Shown here piece by piece: positions 9,694-23,518 of a stretch of 64,000 bases of DNA (positions are counted from its first letter, which is position 1; each line of letters opens with the position of its first letter). Location: the NCBI RefSeq assembly GCF_000001735.4, contig NC_003070.9, positions 26,831,971 to 26,895,970 of the forward strand, read 5' to 3'. The position numbers and the translations under genes are program-made. Source of the stretch: Arabidopsis thaliana (lineage: Eukaryota; Streptophyta; Magnoliopsida; Brassicales; Brassicaceae). The notes beneath the pieces are model-generated. The model worked only from the letters and a program-made list of their open reading frames with translations. It did no database searches and was not told the origin of the DNA.

Positions 9694-12600
9694 ATGGGGA
9701 CCACCACCAATCTGAGATCTTGGCTGTATCTCATTCTTCTCTTCATCGTCGTCGTCGGCGTCAACGCTCAGAATCGGAGACCTAAGAATGTTCAGGTGGC
9801 TGTTAAGGCTAAGTGGCAGGGTACTCCTCTTCTCCTTGAGGCTGGGTAATGCTTCTTCTTACTTTTTTGTCGAGCACCATTGTTACTGATCTTAAGCTGA
9901 ATCTGAGTGATTTTTGTTGTTGTGATAGTGAGTTGATTTCCAAAGAATCGAAGCAGTTGTTCTGGGAGTTTACTGATGCTTGGCTTGGTTCCGATGGAGA
10001 TGATTCCGATTGTAAATCAGCTAGAGATTGTCTTCTTAAGATATCTAAACAGGCTTCGACTCTGTTAGCTCAACCAGTGGCTTCTCTCTTCCATTTCTCA
10101 CTTACTCTGAGATCTGCTTCGCCTAGGCTTGTGCTTTACCGTCAATTGGCTGATGAGTCTCTATCTTCTTTCCCTCATGGTGATGATCCCTCTGCGACTG
10201 GCTGCTGTTGGGTTGATACTGGCTCCTCTCTGTTTTACGATGTTGCAGATCTTCAATCCTGGCTTGCCTCTGCTCCTGCGTATGCACTGACACTGTCTCT
10301 TCTTTTTGTTTTGTTTTGGTTAAGATCACAATTTGTTTTTATTTCTAAGATGCATTTCGTTGGATGTCAGTGTTGGAGATGCTGTTCAGGGGCCTGAGCT
10401 ATTCGACTTCGATCATGTTCATTTTGATTCAAGAGCTGGAAGCCCAGTTGCTGTTCTCTATGGGGCTGTTGGGACTGATTGCTTTAGGAAGTTTCACCTG
10501 TCGCTTGCTAAAGCAGCCAAGGAGGTATCTCTTTTTACCTGAGAAATTTGTCCTTCATTGTTGAAAAAACGTATTTTGCTATTAGGGTAGAAATGGAAGG
10601 CTTTACCTCGAGCACGAAGCATGAGTTTGAGAAATCCTCTTGTATGGGGCTCAATTGTTTTTCTTTCACTGTCTTGATAAAGCAAGTGCATGTTCTATTG
10701 TCCAGGATTTCCATTTCTTAGTGTCTTTCTGCTTTTGTTGTGTGCATTCTAATGAAGCCTTGGTTTCCTCCAGGGAAAAGTTACATATGTTGTTAGACCA
10801 GTATTACCTTTGGGTTGTGAAGGGAAAACTAGACCCTGCGGTGCCATTGGAGCAAGGGATAATGTTAGCTTAGCTGGTTATGGTGTGGAGCTTGCTTTGA
10901 AGAACATGGAGTACAAGGCTATGGATGATAGTGCTATAAAGAAAGGTTAGAGTTAAGCATTCATTTATTCATTTTGCCACCCAAATATTGAAAGTTGAAT
11001 ATTTTTTTATTGGTTTTTATTCCTTATCTTCATTCTGTTAGCTATGAATTTGCTACTCTTTAATTGTTTCTGCTATGAGTTTCAGGTATCACTCTTGAAG
11101 ATCCTAGGACTGAAGATCTTAGTCAAGATGTTAGGGGCTTTATATTCTCAAAAATCTTGGTATGTTTAACTCGAAACATAACCAGTATATAATATATAAA
11201 TATATATAGAACCATTTCTTTCAAAAAAAAAATCACTTCATTTGATCTGCAAGAATGCATGAATGCTCGCAAAATGAAAATGTGTTTGTTAGTGGATGTG
11301 AGATGGACGAAGATAAGAGAGGAATGACAGAGAATTTTTTTGTAGCAGCTTTTTCATTTTCTTTAGAGTGATCGTTAAGGTCAATGCTCCTCTTTTGCAG
11401 GACAGGAAACCCGAGCTAAGATCAGAAGTCATGGCTTTTAGGGATTATCTCCTATCATCAACAGTATCAGACACGCTTGATGTTTGGGAGCTGAAAGGTA
11501 CTACTGCATGTTTCGCGTGGTTTAATAGAAATTGGTATAGTGTTTCCTAATTTACCTTTGTTCCAACAGATTTAGGACACCAAACAGCGCAGAGAATAGT
11601 CCATGCCTCTGATCCTCTGCAGTCTATGCAAGAAATTAATCAAAACTTTCCTAGTGTAGTTTCTTCATTATCTCGCATGAAGGTATGTCATTGTTTTTTT
11701 GATGTTGTGTTTACCTGCTGGTTGAATTGTTTCCTTGTGGTTTTAGATGTGTCTGGTTTATCGTGCAGCTCAATGAATCAATCAAAGACGAGATACTTTC
11801 AAACCAGAGAATGGTTCCCCCTGGCAAGGCTTTGTTGGCTCTGAATGGTGCCCTGTTGAACATCGAAGATATTGATCTATACATGTAATACCTTTTTGCA
11901 CATTGTGTTACTTTACCTTGGTCTAGACATATCTTACTGCAATCCAGGGTGAAATTTTGATATTTTTTTCTTCGTTTGGTACTTTTCCCCAAGCCCATTT
12001 TAGTTTGAGCATGGCCAGACCTAGTTTCCCATCTTTCTATTCACTTACATTTGATATCAGTTTGCGTGGTATTGCTTTTTATTTATATTATTTTACTCCT
12101 TTCCAAAGCTAACATGCCTAAATTGTTGGTTACAGTCCGTTTGCATGATCATCTGATCCTTCTGTTTGCAGGTTGATGGATTTGGCTCATCAGGAATTGT
12201 CCCTGGCCAACCATTTTTCGAAGCTTAAGGTACACTTATAATAATGGTCCTAAATTTTATAATTTAGTGTTTCTTTTTTTTTCTGTTTTGCTGGAGATCT
12301 TGGACATACATCCTATTTCTTGTGAAATAAAAAGTAAAGTTGTAGTTTATATAACATGGAGGAAAAACTGGAACTATACAAATTGATGATTTTTTTTTCC
12401 TGTCTATTCAGGAAACTAACTGTGATTAGTCTTGACCATATGGATGTGCTAACATGTTTATGCAACTATCAGATACCTGATGGAGCCATAAGGAAACTTC
12501 TACTAACTACCCCTCTCCCTGAACCGGATTCATATCGGGTTGATTTCCGATCCGTGCATGTTACCTATCTCAACAATCTGGAAGAGGATGATATGTACAA

Positions 12601-15600
12601 GCGTTGGCGGAGTAATATTAACGAGGTAACTAGTGCAGGATACATATGATTTATTTGTGAGGATACATATGATTTATTTGTAGGCAAGGTGCCATCTGGA
12701 AAATAAAATATCTAATGGCCTGTGTTCCTCTCACCTTGTAATAAGATTTTGATGCCTGCCTTCCCTGGACAACTACGTTACATCCGAAAGAACCTATTCC
12801 ATGCAGTTTACGTCATTGATCCAGCGACTGCCTGTGGTCTTGAGGTAAGTCTTATACCTGCACTTTCCTGGCATTGCTGACTCTTCGTCCCTTATTCATT
12901 AGTACAGATCTTTTGAGCTGACTATTGTTGGATCTTTACAGTCTATTGAAACTCTCAGATCTTTATATGAAAATCAACTCCCTGTGAGATTTGGGGTGAT
13001 ATTATATTCAACTCAACTAATCAAGACAATCGAGAATAATGGTGGTCAAATCCCATCTTCTGATGCAGTGACTAATGCCCAAGTTAAAGAGGACTTATCG
13101 ACTATGGTATTGACCGTTTTAGACTCTATATTTACTGTTATCATTTTCCCAGTTTTGAACTTTTTTGCCTGCAATAAGAAGCTCTTTCTTATTATGTTCA
13201 TTTTTATTATTTGCTGAGGGATTAAACTAAGTATGGATCTATTTTTTGATGAAAAACTCTCCTTGCAGGTCATACGTCTTTTTCTGTACATCAAGGAGCA
13301 CCATGGGATTCAAACAGCTTTTCAGTTCTTGGGCAATGTAATAGACATTAACACTTAACTCGTAATTAGAAGTGGCTTGATTATATGTCATTTTCTGCTG
13401 TAATTTCAAGTATCCAAAACATTAGTTGCTAAGATCTTCAGGTTGGTTAACAGTTAAACACACTAAGGACTGAATCTGCTGATTCTTCCGAAGCAGACAT
13501 TGAACAGGAGCACGTTGATGGTGCATTTGTTGAGACAATTTTGTAAGTAACATGGATATTTAGAATCATTATTATTTACAATAGTAGATCTCTATTATTT
13601 TCTATCTACATAGAAGATATGGATTGTATTCCTTAGCCCTCCTTAAGTTGGGTCTTTTCTGTTCCAGACCAAAGGTTAAAACACTCCCTCAGGATATATT
13701 GCTGAAACTGCGACAAGAGCACACTTTGAAGGAAGCATCTGAAGCAAGCTCCATGTTTGTATTTAAGTTGGGTCTGGCGAAATTGAAGTGTTCCTTTTTG
13801 ATGAATGGCCTTGTCTTTGATTCTGTTGAGGTACTTTTGTGCATCTTTTAAATATGCTGACGTTCTCAGATGTTGGTAGCTTACTGCAGGCATGCGTCTA
13901 ATTCAATATTATGTACATGCAAACCATTTTATTACTTTGATCTGCATCGACGTTCACGTTCGCATAGTAGAGCTTTTAATATTCTACAGATTTGATTTTC
14001 TTAAGTCTATTATAAATTGGTTCATGAAGCTAGCCCTTGTCTCTCCAGGAAGAAACTCTTTTAAATGCCATGAATGAAGAGCTTCCCAAGATACAAGAAC
14101 AAGTTTATTACGGCCAGATAGAATCCCATACTAAGGTTTTGGACAAGTTGCTTTCGGAAAGTGGTCTTAGCCGTTATAATCCACAGGTAGGGAGTTTTAC
14201 TGGCAGCATATTTTGTAATTTGCTTATGTGTTTGTTTATTACTAATTCCAAGAAGTGTCTGCCTCTCGTAATTGCATTGTTTGTAGATTATTAGTGGAGG
14301 AAAGAACAAACCAAGGTTTGTGTCGCTAGCTTCATCTACCAGGAAAGGGGAATCTATGTTGAATGATGTTAACTACTTGCATTCTCCTGAAAGTAAGTAA
14401 CCATGCATTTATATAGTCAACAGCGTCTTTCCCACATCCCAAATGTGTTATCTTCTTATGCAAAATCACTTGATATATATCTTCTCTTATGACAATTCCA
14501 GCTTCAGAGGATGTGAAGTATGTGACTCATCTCCTTGCTGCTGATGTTGCAACGAAGAAAGGAATGAAATTGTTACATGAAGGAGTCCGTTACCTGGTTA
14601 GTTGATGAATTAATAGCTTTCTATCTCGTTCTTTACACACCCTTTTCCTCGACCCTCAGTTGGATCCACACATGTTATTGATGCTCTTGTATATTCATTT
14701 AGATTGGAGGTTCCAAAAGTGCTCGTCTTGGAGTCTTATTTAGTAGCAGCCAGAATGCTGACCCACATAGCCTTCTATTTATAAAGTTTTTCGAAAAAAC
14801 TGCTTCATCGTTTAGGTACGTGAGTTTTTGTTTTACTTGTGATAGGTAAAGTGTTTTTGAAGATACCTTTATTTGTGTCATTTCCTTACATTCATCTCTG
14901 CGTGTTATGTTTGTTATCTAATTGTTTGCAGTCATAAGGAAAAGGTGCTATACTTCTTGGATAAACTATGCTTGTTTTACGAGCGTGAATATCTGTTAAA
15001 AACATCAGTGGAATCAGCTAGCTCTCAAATGTTTATTGATAAAGTCCTTGAGCTTGCTGATGAGTATGGGCTATCTTCTAAGGCATACCGATCTTGTCTC
15101 GTTGAATCAGTGGATGAAGAATTACTTAAGCGTTTGACAAAGGTATACTGCTTTAAATAAATTTCTATCATACCTGAAAGAACATCGATACAAGAATCTT
15201 CAGTTTTCCTCTGCAAAAGCAATAGTATTAACAATGGTTTTGTTTATAATTGTCATGCAGGTCGCCCAATTCTTGTCTTGGGAACTTGGACTTGAATCTG
15301 ATGCAAATGCAATAATTTCAAATGGAAGGGTGTGTAAACCATCTTTTATCCTTTTCTGTAATTATATAGATCGTTTAATACTATTTACATATCCTTAGTG
15401 TTAGTTTCAATTGTATATTTATGAACCTTCATCACATTAAAGTATATATTTGACTAGGTGATATTTCCTGTGGATGAGAGGACATTTTTGGGCCAAGATT
15501 TACATCTTCTTGAGTCAATGGAGTTCAATCAAAGAGTAAAGCCTGTTCAAGAAATTATTGAAGGCATTGAATGGCAAGATGTGGATCCCGATCTGCTGAC

Positions 15601-18600
15601 AAGGTCTCTTGATTCATGCTTTAACTGTTTCTTCTTGTTTGCCAAACCAAAACTTCAAACAGAATTTTTTTGGTCTTATGCTTTTTCTTGTCAACATTTT
15701 TCCTCCTAGTTCTTGGCGAGCAAAGCTTCTTTAGCTGCATTATTTTTTTTCTTCTAGATTTGGCTCTTGCTGCTAATTGTTTATAGGCTTTATTCACTCT
15801 CTAGACTGATGGTTCTCCTTATATTTTCTTCTTCTATGAGGGATGATCCCATGTATGTTCTGAAAATAGCTGATAGGATATGGTTCTTCACTTCTTCTAG
15901 GAATAATCCCTTACTTGCATGGTTTGAAAAATAGCTGATAGAATATTGTTATTTTTTGTCACACTTGCAGTAAATATTTTAGCGATGTCTTCATGTTTGT
16001 GTCATCTGCAATGGCAACACGGGATCGTAGTTCTGAAAGTGCGCGGTTTGAGGTGTTGAATTCAGAATACAGGTATGTATACTGGTGGTTGCTTTTCTTT
16101 TCAATTTCTTGGGAATTTAATGCTATGCAACTAAGATGTCCATACGTTGTGTAGTGCGGTTTTGCTGGGAAATGAAAATGCAACGATACACATTGATGCT
16201 GTTATCGATCCTTTAAGCCCTACTGGTCAAAAACTAGCATCACTTCTTCAAGTTCTACAGAAACATGTTCAGACGAGCATGAGGATTGTTCTGAATCCCA
16301 TGGTGAGTAAAATATATACAGCTAACCTTATTATTTGGAAATCACTAGAATGTCAAACTTAATGTTCTGAGCCACCTAGATGTTCAAAGGACTTATTCTT
16401 CTGGCCTTTATTGTGGTTACTGGTACTCTTGCTGAGATCGATATTTTTATGATGTTACAGCTGCCTTACTGATGTGTTTAATTATGGGTATTTTTTCATG
16501 TGTATTCTGTTTCAAGGGTAATTGTTTCTTATTTTAGACAAAAAAAAAGGGTAATTGTTTCTTATTGGAGAAAAGGAAAATACATATTGTTCATGCGTCT
16601 GACCTAGAGTTCTTTATTCTTCTTATTGGCAGAGTTCCCTTGTGGACATTCCTCTGAAAAATTACTACAGATATGTCTTACCTAATACGGTATGTTATTT
16701 TAAAAGATCTTAATAAAATATATGACGGTCTGGTATTGTCCATATCCTCTGATCAAATATTGATTCTGCCATGTATCTTTTTTTAGGACGATTACAGCAG
16801 TACAGGCTTTGACGTAGATGGGCCTAAGGCATTTTTCGCAAATATGCCATTGTCTAAGACACTTACCATGAATCTTGACGTTCCAGAGCCATGGCTGGTT
16901 GAACCAGTAATTGCCATGTATGTATTTTCCCCTGAAAAAGAAAATGGGATTATGCTGTTCTTTTTGGCTCAAATTTGTCATGGCATTTGCTTGTTTAGTT
17001 CACTTATTTTTGCTTATGCCTGACCTTCTGCTTTTTTGTTTCCTCTCTGCTGGATGTCTTTGTCCAGTCATGATCTTGATAATATATTGCTTGAGAATCT
17101 AGGAGATACCACTACACTGCAGGCAGTTTTTGAGGTTGAATCTCTTGTTCTTACAGGTTAGCTTTTCTAAACTTATTCTTCAAGGGTGGATGGATTTGTT
17201 CATGTTATTATTAACATAACCCTTGCACAGGTCATTGCGCGGAAAAAGATCATGAGGCTCCTCGTGGCCTTCAGCTGATTCTGGGAACCAAAAATAGACC
17301 GCATTTGGTTGATACCCTTGTAATGGCCAATTTGGGTTATTGGCAGATGAAAGTATCCCCAGGGGTTTGGTATTTGCAACTTGCTCCGGGTAGAAGTTCG
17401 GAGCTATACGCTTTGAAAGGAGGAAATGATGGGAGTCAAGATCAATCCTCGCTGAAACGTATAACTATCGATGATCTGCGTGGTAAAGTTGTTCATCTAG
17501 AAGTAGTTAAGAGAAAGGGTAAGGAGCATGAAAAGTTGCTAGTTCCTTCAGACGGTGATGATGCTGTGCAACAAAACAAGGAAGTGAGTGCTACTTTACT
17601 CGAATAGAAGATTTACAATAAAACTATTGGTCCTTAAAAGTGTTGGTTATATATTCTCTAATGACGCTCTTTTGTTTTAGCAGGGAAGCTGGAACTCAAA
17701 TTTCTTGAAATGGGCGTCTGGTTTTGTTGGTGGTCGTCAACAATCAATGAAGGGAGGTCCTGACAAAGTGAGTAGCTTTTGTAATATGGACTAACTTTTA
17801 TGATTGTTGTAAACCTGTTGCATCTCAATTCTGCATGATTCTAACATGTGGGCTACCTTTGCAACAATTTTAATCAAGTTATTTCTATTTATCATCTTTT
17901 CAGGAGCATGAGAAGGGTGGGCGACAAGGGAAAACGATAAATATATTCTCCATTGCTTCAGGGCATTTGTAAGCGCTATCATTTTTCTAACCTGCTTGAC
18001 CGCACACATTGACTTAATATAATTACGTGCGTTGAACCATTTTAGAAAATCTGAATTACTTTAAGTGCATCAATCATATGAAAAGAAAATCATATTTGGT
18101 ATTTCTACGTCTATATGTAGATTGGATATTCGTGTGCATAAGAGTTTTAAGTGTATTATGTGAACAAAAAAAGTTTAATATATGATTTGCTGGTATCAAT
18201 TCATTTCTGACGCTGAGGCACTGCTTATGACAGATACGAGCGTTTCCTTAAGATTATGATTCTCAGTGTCCTGAAGAACACCAATCGTCCTGTAAAATTC
18301 TGGTTTATTAAGAATTATCTCTCTCCTCAATTTAAGGTTGGCTCCTTGTTTCTTTGCTTCCACATATGCCTTTTGTGTTTGTATCTATATATGTCTTCTT
18401 ATCTCTAGATGTGAACTTATCTTGTAGCCACATTAACTTAATGTGTATCGCATTCTAATCTTGCAGGATGTGATTCCACATATGGCACAAGAATACAACT
18501 TTGAGTATGAGCTGATTACATACAAATGGCCGTCCTGGTTGCATAAACAGAAAGAAAAGCAACGAATTATTTGGGCCTACAAAATTCTTTTCCTTGATGT

Positions 18601-19760
18601 CATATTTCCTCTCTCATTGGAAAAGGTACAGATGATCATATTTTCATTTCTTTCTTGCGATTTTGATGCTTGGAAGATGTCACTATAAGGTATTCGACAT
18701 GTGTTCTGTAGGTTATATTTGTCGACGCAGATCAAATTATAAGGACAGACATGGGAGAACTGTATGATATGGATATTAAAGGAAGACCTCTCGCGTATAC
18801 TCCTTTTTGTGACAACAACAGGGAAATGGATGGCTATAAATTTTGGAAACAGGTAAACATTAATCTTTTTGTTTTGCTTGTAGAGGTAGTTTTGGTTTCC
18901 ATACTCTTACATTCTCAATTGCTTTGAACAGGGTTTCTGGAAAGAACATTTACGTGGTAGGCCATACCATATCAGGTAAAAAAACCTACTTGAACCTCAG
19001 TAAGTTGTTGCTTTTCCCATTCTTAATGTGCCTTGTTCTATCTGTAGTGCTCTATACGTTGTTGACTTGGTTAAGTTCCGAGAGACAGCGGCAGGAGATA
19101 ATCTAAGAGTATTCTATGAGACGCTTAGCAAGGATCCAAACAGTTTGTCCAACCTAGATCAGGCAAGTTGTATAATATGGTTCTCTATACTTAGGGCTGT
19201 AACCTTTCTTTGGTGGTCACACTATCGTTTTACTTTATTTGAAAGGCTTTTGCATTTGACTCTTACCATACACCATGCTCTGAATCTTTAGAGTTCCAGG
19301 TTCAAACATATTGATGGCATGTCATTATTTTGTTTCAGGATCTTCCTAATTATGCTCAGCATACTGTTCCTATATTTTCACTTCCCCAAGAGTGGTTGTG
19401 GTGTGAATCCTGGTGTGGAAACGCCACAAAAGCCAAGGCCAGAACAATCGATCTTTGCAATAATCCCATGACAAAGGAACCAAAGCTTCAGGTAAAATGA
19501 TGGCTTTCCTCATATCTACAACACTCACAAAGCGTTGTTTGTTATAATGCGGTGTTCTTCTGCAGGGTGCCCGAAGAATCGTAACCGAATGGCCCGATCT
19601 TGATCTCGAAGCACGAAAATTCACAGCAAAAATCTTGGGTGAAGATGTGGAACTCAACGAGCCAGTAGCTGCTCCTGCTACAGACAAGCCTAATCCTCTT
19701 CCATCAAATGACATCTCTGAAGATACAGAACAAGACTTGGAATCTAAAGCAGAACTGTAA
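9694..19760 (+). CDS. EBS1: UDP-glucose:glycoprotein glucosyltransferase (EBS1/UGGT)
   Basis: I traced 37 exons, starting at ATG 9694 (exon 1 9694-9845, exon 2 9929-10279) and ending with 19339-19491 and 19566-19760. They total 4842 nt and encode 1613 aa. The enzyme re-glucosylates misfolded N-glycoproteins in the ER so that calreticulin/calnexin rebind them; in Arabidopsis it retains defective BRI1. The protein has an N-terminal signal peptide ([15 protein letters not shown]), long thioredoxin-like folding-sensor regions, and a C-terminal GT24 catalytic domain from about exon 30 with the metal-binding DxD in [17 protein letters not shown]. It ends in KAEL rather than canonical HDEL/KDEL. Intron 35 uses a GC donor (19163). 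Exon 29 has a NAGNAG acceptor near 17680. Confidence 0.95.
12638..12682. repeat. 23-bp tandem duplication in UGGT intron 10
   Basis: The unit starting GGATACATATGATTTATTTG occurs at 12638 and again at 12661, just after the intron 10 donor. Confidence 0.8.
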
Positions 19761-20589
19761 ATTCAATGCTCCTGAAGTTTCAAAAGAGGAGAAGATAAAT
19801 TAGACAATCATGGCTATTTTGCATTTGCTAGATAAGGTTTCTAGTTTTGTAGCTACAGTTTCTTAGACATCTCTCACATAAATTAGACAGAAGATAAAGT
19901 CAACAGATTGCAGGAGAATAAGAATATCAGTATAATATGATTTTGAATCAATTACAAACATAGTCACTCATAACGTATTTGTAAACTCGTCCGTCCAAAA
20001 TCTCAAATCAAACCAAACCGACAAACCAGTAAAAAAACCGAACCGGAAAACTGACGTGTCAGTGTCTGTATAAAAAGCAATACGTGTTCTTTTAGCAAAG
20101 GGTCTGACACTCTGATAGAAAAGCTGAAGTAATTCAATAAATTATTTTAGAAGAGGGAAGAAATCTACGGTTTTACAAGGGGACGTTATTTATTAATGGA
20201 TTTTAATAGAAAGAAATCCAACACTAATACACTGTTATTTAATTAATGATTTTAAATTCAATTTTAAAATTTAGTGTTATTGGAGTTTATATCTTTGTAA
20301 ATCATGTTTAATAGATTTTAAAATTTTGTGTTATTCAATTAAAAGATTTTAATACCGTCAAAAAAAAAAAAAAAAAAACAAACTAAAAGGATTTTAAATT
20401 TTATTTCTAAATTAGAGAAGAATCCAGAGGAATTAATTTTCACCACTTTTCTCTTCTTATATATAAGTCAATCCCCGAAGTAACATTTTTGACACAGTTT
20501 TCAATTCTTCAGCAGACAGATCGATCACACTCCATCGATTCCGTATGAAACCCTAGATTTCTGCAACTGAATTCCTAATTCGAAAAAGA
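19761..20589. other. Intergenic: UGGT 3' end and CSN5B promoter
   Basis: Contains the UGGT 3' UTR, an AT-rich stretch at about 20150-20420 with recurring GATTTTAAA/AAATCC-like words and an 18-A run near 20360, and the CSN5B leader. The AT-rich part may be an old transposon remnant, but I could not define ends. Confidence 0.4.
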
Positions 20590-22285
20590 ATGGAGGGTTC
20601 GTCGTCGACGATAGCAAGGAAGACATGGGAACTAGAGAACAGCATTCTAACAGTAGACTCACCTGATTCAACCTCCGACAACATCTTCTACTACGACGAT
20701 ACTTCACAGACTAGGTTCCAGCAAGAGAAACCGTGGGAGAATGATCCTCACTACTTTAAACGAGTCAAGATCTCAGCGCTCGCTCTTCTTAAGATGGTGG
20801 TTCACGCTCGCTCTGGTGGTACAATTGAAATAATGGGTCTTATGCAAGGTAAGACCGATGGTGATACTATCATTGTTATGGATGCTTTTGCTTTACCAGT
20901 GGAAGGTACTGAGACAAGGGTTAATGCTCAGGATGATGCTTATGAGTACATGGTTGAGTATTCACAGACCAACAAGCTCGTAAGTGAGATTCAAGAAACT
21001 TCAAAGTTTTGATTTTTTTCTTTAGAAAGTTTGTATATAAGTCAGAACAGTTTGATTGATTATGGTTATAATAACTTGACCTTTATAAGGCGGGGCGGCT
21101 GGAGAATGTTGTTGGATGGTATCACTCTCACCCTGGATATGGATGCTGGCTCTCCGGTATTGATGTTTCTACGCAGAGGCTTAACCAACAGCATCAGGAG
21201 CCATTTTTAGCTGTTGTTATTGATCCCACAAGGACTGTTTCAGCTGGTAAGGTTGAGATTGGTGCTTTCAGAACATACTCTAAAGGATATAAGCCTCCAG
21301 ATGAACCTGTTTCTGAGTATCAAACTATTCCTTTAAATAAGATTGAGGACTTTGGTGTTCACTGCAAACAGGTACATTTTCTTGATTTTTCTCGGTGCAA
21401 GGTCCCAACATGATTCTTATGTTTGGCTTTTGGTTTTGGCAGTACTATTCATTAGATGTCACTTATTTCAAGTCATCTCTTGATTCTCACCTTCTGGATC
21501 TACTATGGAACAAGTACTGGGTGAACACTCTTTCTTCTTCTCCACTGCTGGGTAATGGAGACTATGTTGCTGGACAAATATCAGACTTAGGTAAACTCTT
21601 GGATATGGCCTAAATCATTCACTCTTACTTTTTTTTCTCAAGTCACAGTCAAGTAATGTGTTATATAATCGTTTTCGTAATTTTACCAATGAAGCTGAGA
21701 AGCTTGAGCAAGCCGAGAGTCATCTGGTTCAGTCTCGCTTTGGAGGAGTTGTGCCATCATCCCTTCATAAGAAAAAAGAGGTATGTCCTAGTGGTTCATC
21801 AAATTTTAATTGCGATTACGGTGGCTAGTTAAGTGCCTCTGTAAACATCTAGCTACTAAGAGGATATATCTTCAAATGTTTTGGTTATTGGGACCTGGAG
21901 GTGTTCTGTTTAGTTGAAATGAAAGTGTTGTTGAAGGTTGTACAGATATATAACTTTCGAGAATGTTAATGGGTGTTGCTTGTTAAAGATCTCATTTGAC
22001 GTGTGTTCTAAATCACTTTCAGGATGAGTCTCAACTAACTAAGATAACTCGGGATAGCGCAAAGATAACTGTGGAACAGGTCCATGGACTAATGTCGCAG
22101 GTGAGTAATAATATTGAAACGAAATGGTGACATATCTCCCTTAAGGTTCGTGTATTTCACAGACTCAAAATCCATCATTGTTGTACTTGTAGGTCATAAA
22201 AGATGAATTATTCAACTCAATGCGTCAGTCCAACAACAAATCTCCCACTGACTCGTCGGATCCAGACCCTATGATTACATATTGA
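20590..22285 (+). CDS. CSN5B: COP9 signalosome subunit 5B (deneddylase)
   Basis: Six exons (20590-20979, 21090-21371, 21443-21590, 21695-21780, 22023-22100, 22193-22285) encode 358 aa. The MPN+/JAMM zinc-metalloprotease motif [14 protein letters not shown] spans residues 142-155, with His142, His144 and Asp155 as zinc ligands. This is the catalytic subunit that removes NEDD8/RUB1 from cullins and so controls SCF-type ubiquitin ligases. Length, six-exon structure and order after UGGT match CSN5B (AJH2, At1g71230 from memory). All catalytic residues are present, so the gene looks functional. Parts of exon 2 and the 3' UTR recur in the decayed locus just downstream. Confidence 0.95.
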
Positions 22286-22578
22286 AGTTGCTCTTCTTTT
22301 GGTTTCTAGTTTTGGATTGACCCATCATTTGTTGTCCTTTCATTTATTTTCTGTTGTGTAAAGAATTATAATGCTAATGAGAATAATACAGAAGAAGATT
22401 TTGGTTAAAGAAATGTTTTTAAGCCCATTCGATTCGTCGGGGTTAAAGGAATAATCTTAAGCCCTTAAACAAAAATTGTATTTATGGAAATCAGAAACCT
22501 AGTGATCTTTTCCAACTCTATCCCCTCTCTCTTTCCTTCTCTGCACTCACGTTGTCCGTGAATAGGTGGTACTAAAAC

Positions 22579-23310
22579 ATGGCTAACAATGGCAATCATC
22601 TTTCTCTGTCTTTGTTTGTTGATGAAAAGTGTTCCTTATGGGACTGTCGACGACGACGCCCACAAGGAGCTATGTACTGCCAACCTGACCATCTTCAACA
22701 AGCTTATCAAGAACGCACTTCACACAACATGGCAAACTTATACACTTGAAGACGTAGTATTGCGGAGAATCTTAGAAAGCCTTAGTTATCCGGAGCTTCG
22801 TGGAAGTCCGGGGATACCAAACCTTCAAGAAAACAGTCAGTTATTGTCTATAGCTCCGCACGGATATGTTTCCTACAAATTTGACATGTAGCGAGAAACA
22901 TAGCATATGGCTGTTTCTCGCGCTGTTCGTGCCCGACCAAGGGGTTTGGAAACTGGTTAAAGAACGGCATCGAAGGAACTATGTACGTGATAAATTTATA
23001 CCACGTTTTGCTATGAACAATGGTTCAACATGGGAGCTATATAGGTTTACAGTGAAAAGTGACTCTGTAGCCTTTTTCACTATGGAATATCGCAAACCCT
23101 TGCTTCTTGGGGTGGAGGATCTCAGCCTTTTTGATGATGATGTTGATGATGATTCGCATTCGAATAAGAGGAAAACTCCACCTTGTTCTGAGAGCAAGAG
23201 AACTGACAAAAGATCTTCATATGGACATGTTTCCGAGTATTCCTCTAAATAAGATTATGGACCTTAATTTGATGTTTACCTTTTATTTTCTGTTGTGTGA
23301 CACAAATTTG
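22579..23310 (+). pseudogene. Decayed chimeric locus: unknown (VOZ-like?) ORF plus CSN5B-derived 3' end
   Basis: Coding-like sequence is split over three frames. From ATG 22579 it reads SLFVDEKCSLWDC and a CQ-containing segment before a stop. Frame 22589-22891 and frame 22866-23252 then continue, with no credible introns between them. The CSLWDC..PQG..CQ pattern, and WELYRF..SDSVAFFTMEYRK further on, weakly resemble the zinc-finger and C-terminal parts of VOZ-type NAC-related transcription factors. That is tentative. From about 23217 the DNA resembles CSN5B exon 2 (GAGTATTCCTCTAAATAAGA) and then the CSN5B 3' UTR (TTTATTTTCTGTTGTGTG, GGAATAATACAGAA). It is probably a non-functional remnant of a tandem duplication fused to another gene piece. 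Confidence 0.5.
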
Positions 23311-23518
23311 TAGGCAAATGGGAATGAATTAAATTGGAATAATACAGAAAAAATTGTGTTAAGGAATCGTCGACATGGTTTGATATTTATTTGAGAATAA
23401 AGACACAAAAGATGAAACTAGAAAGCAATAATTTAGTAAGACCAACAAAAAAAAAGGGTGGTGTTTTGCTATTGTACGCCTCTTTCTCTCCAAAGCTTTT
23501 TTTTTTTCAGCTACAGAA

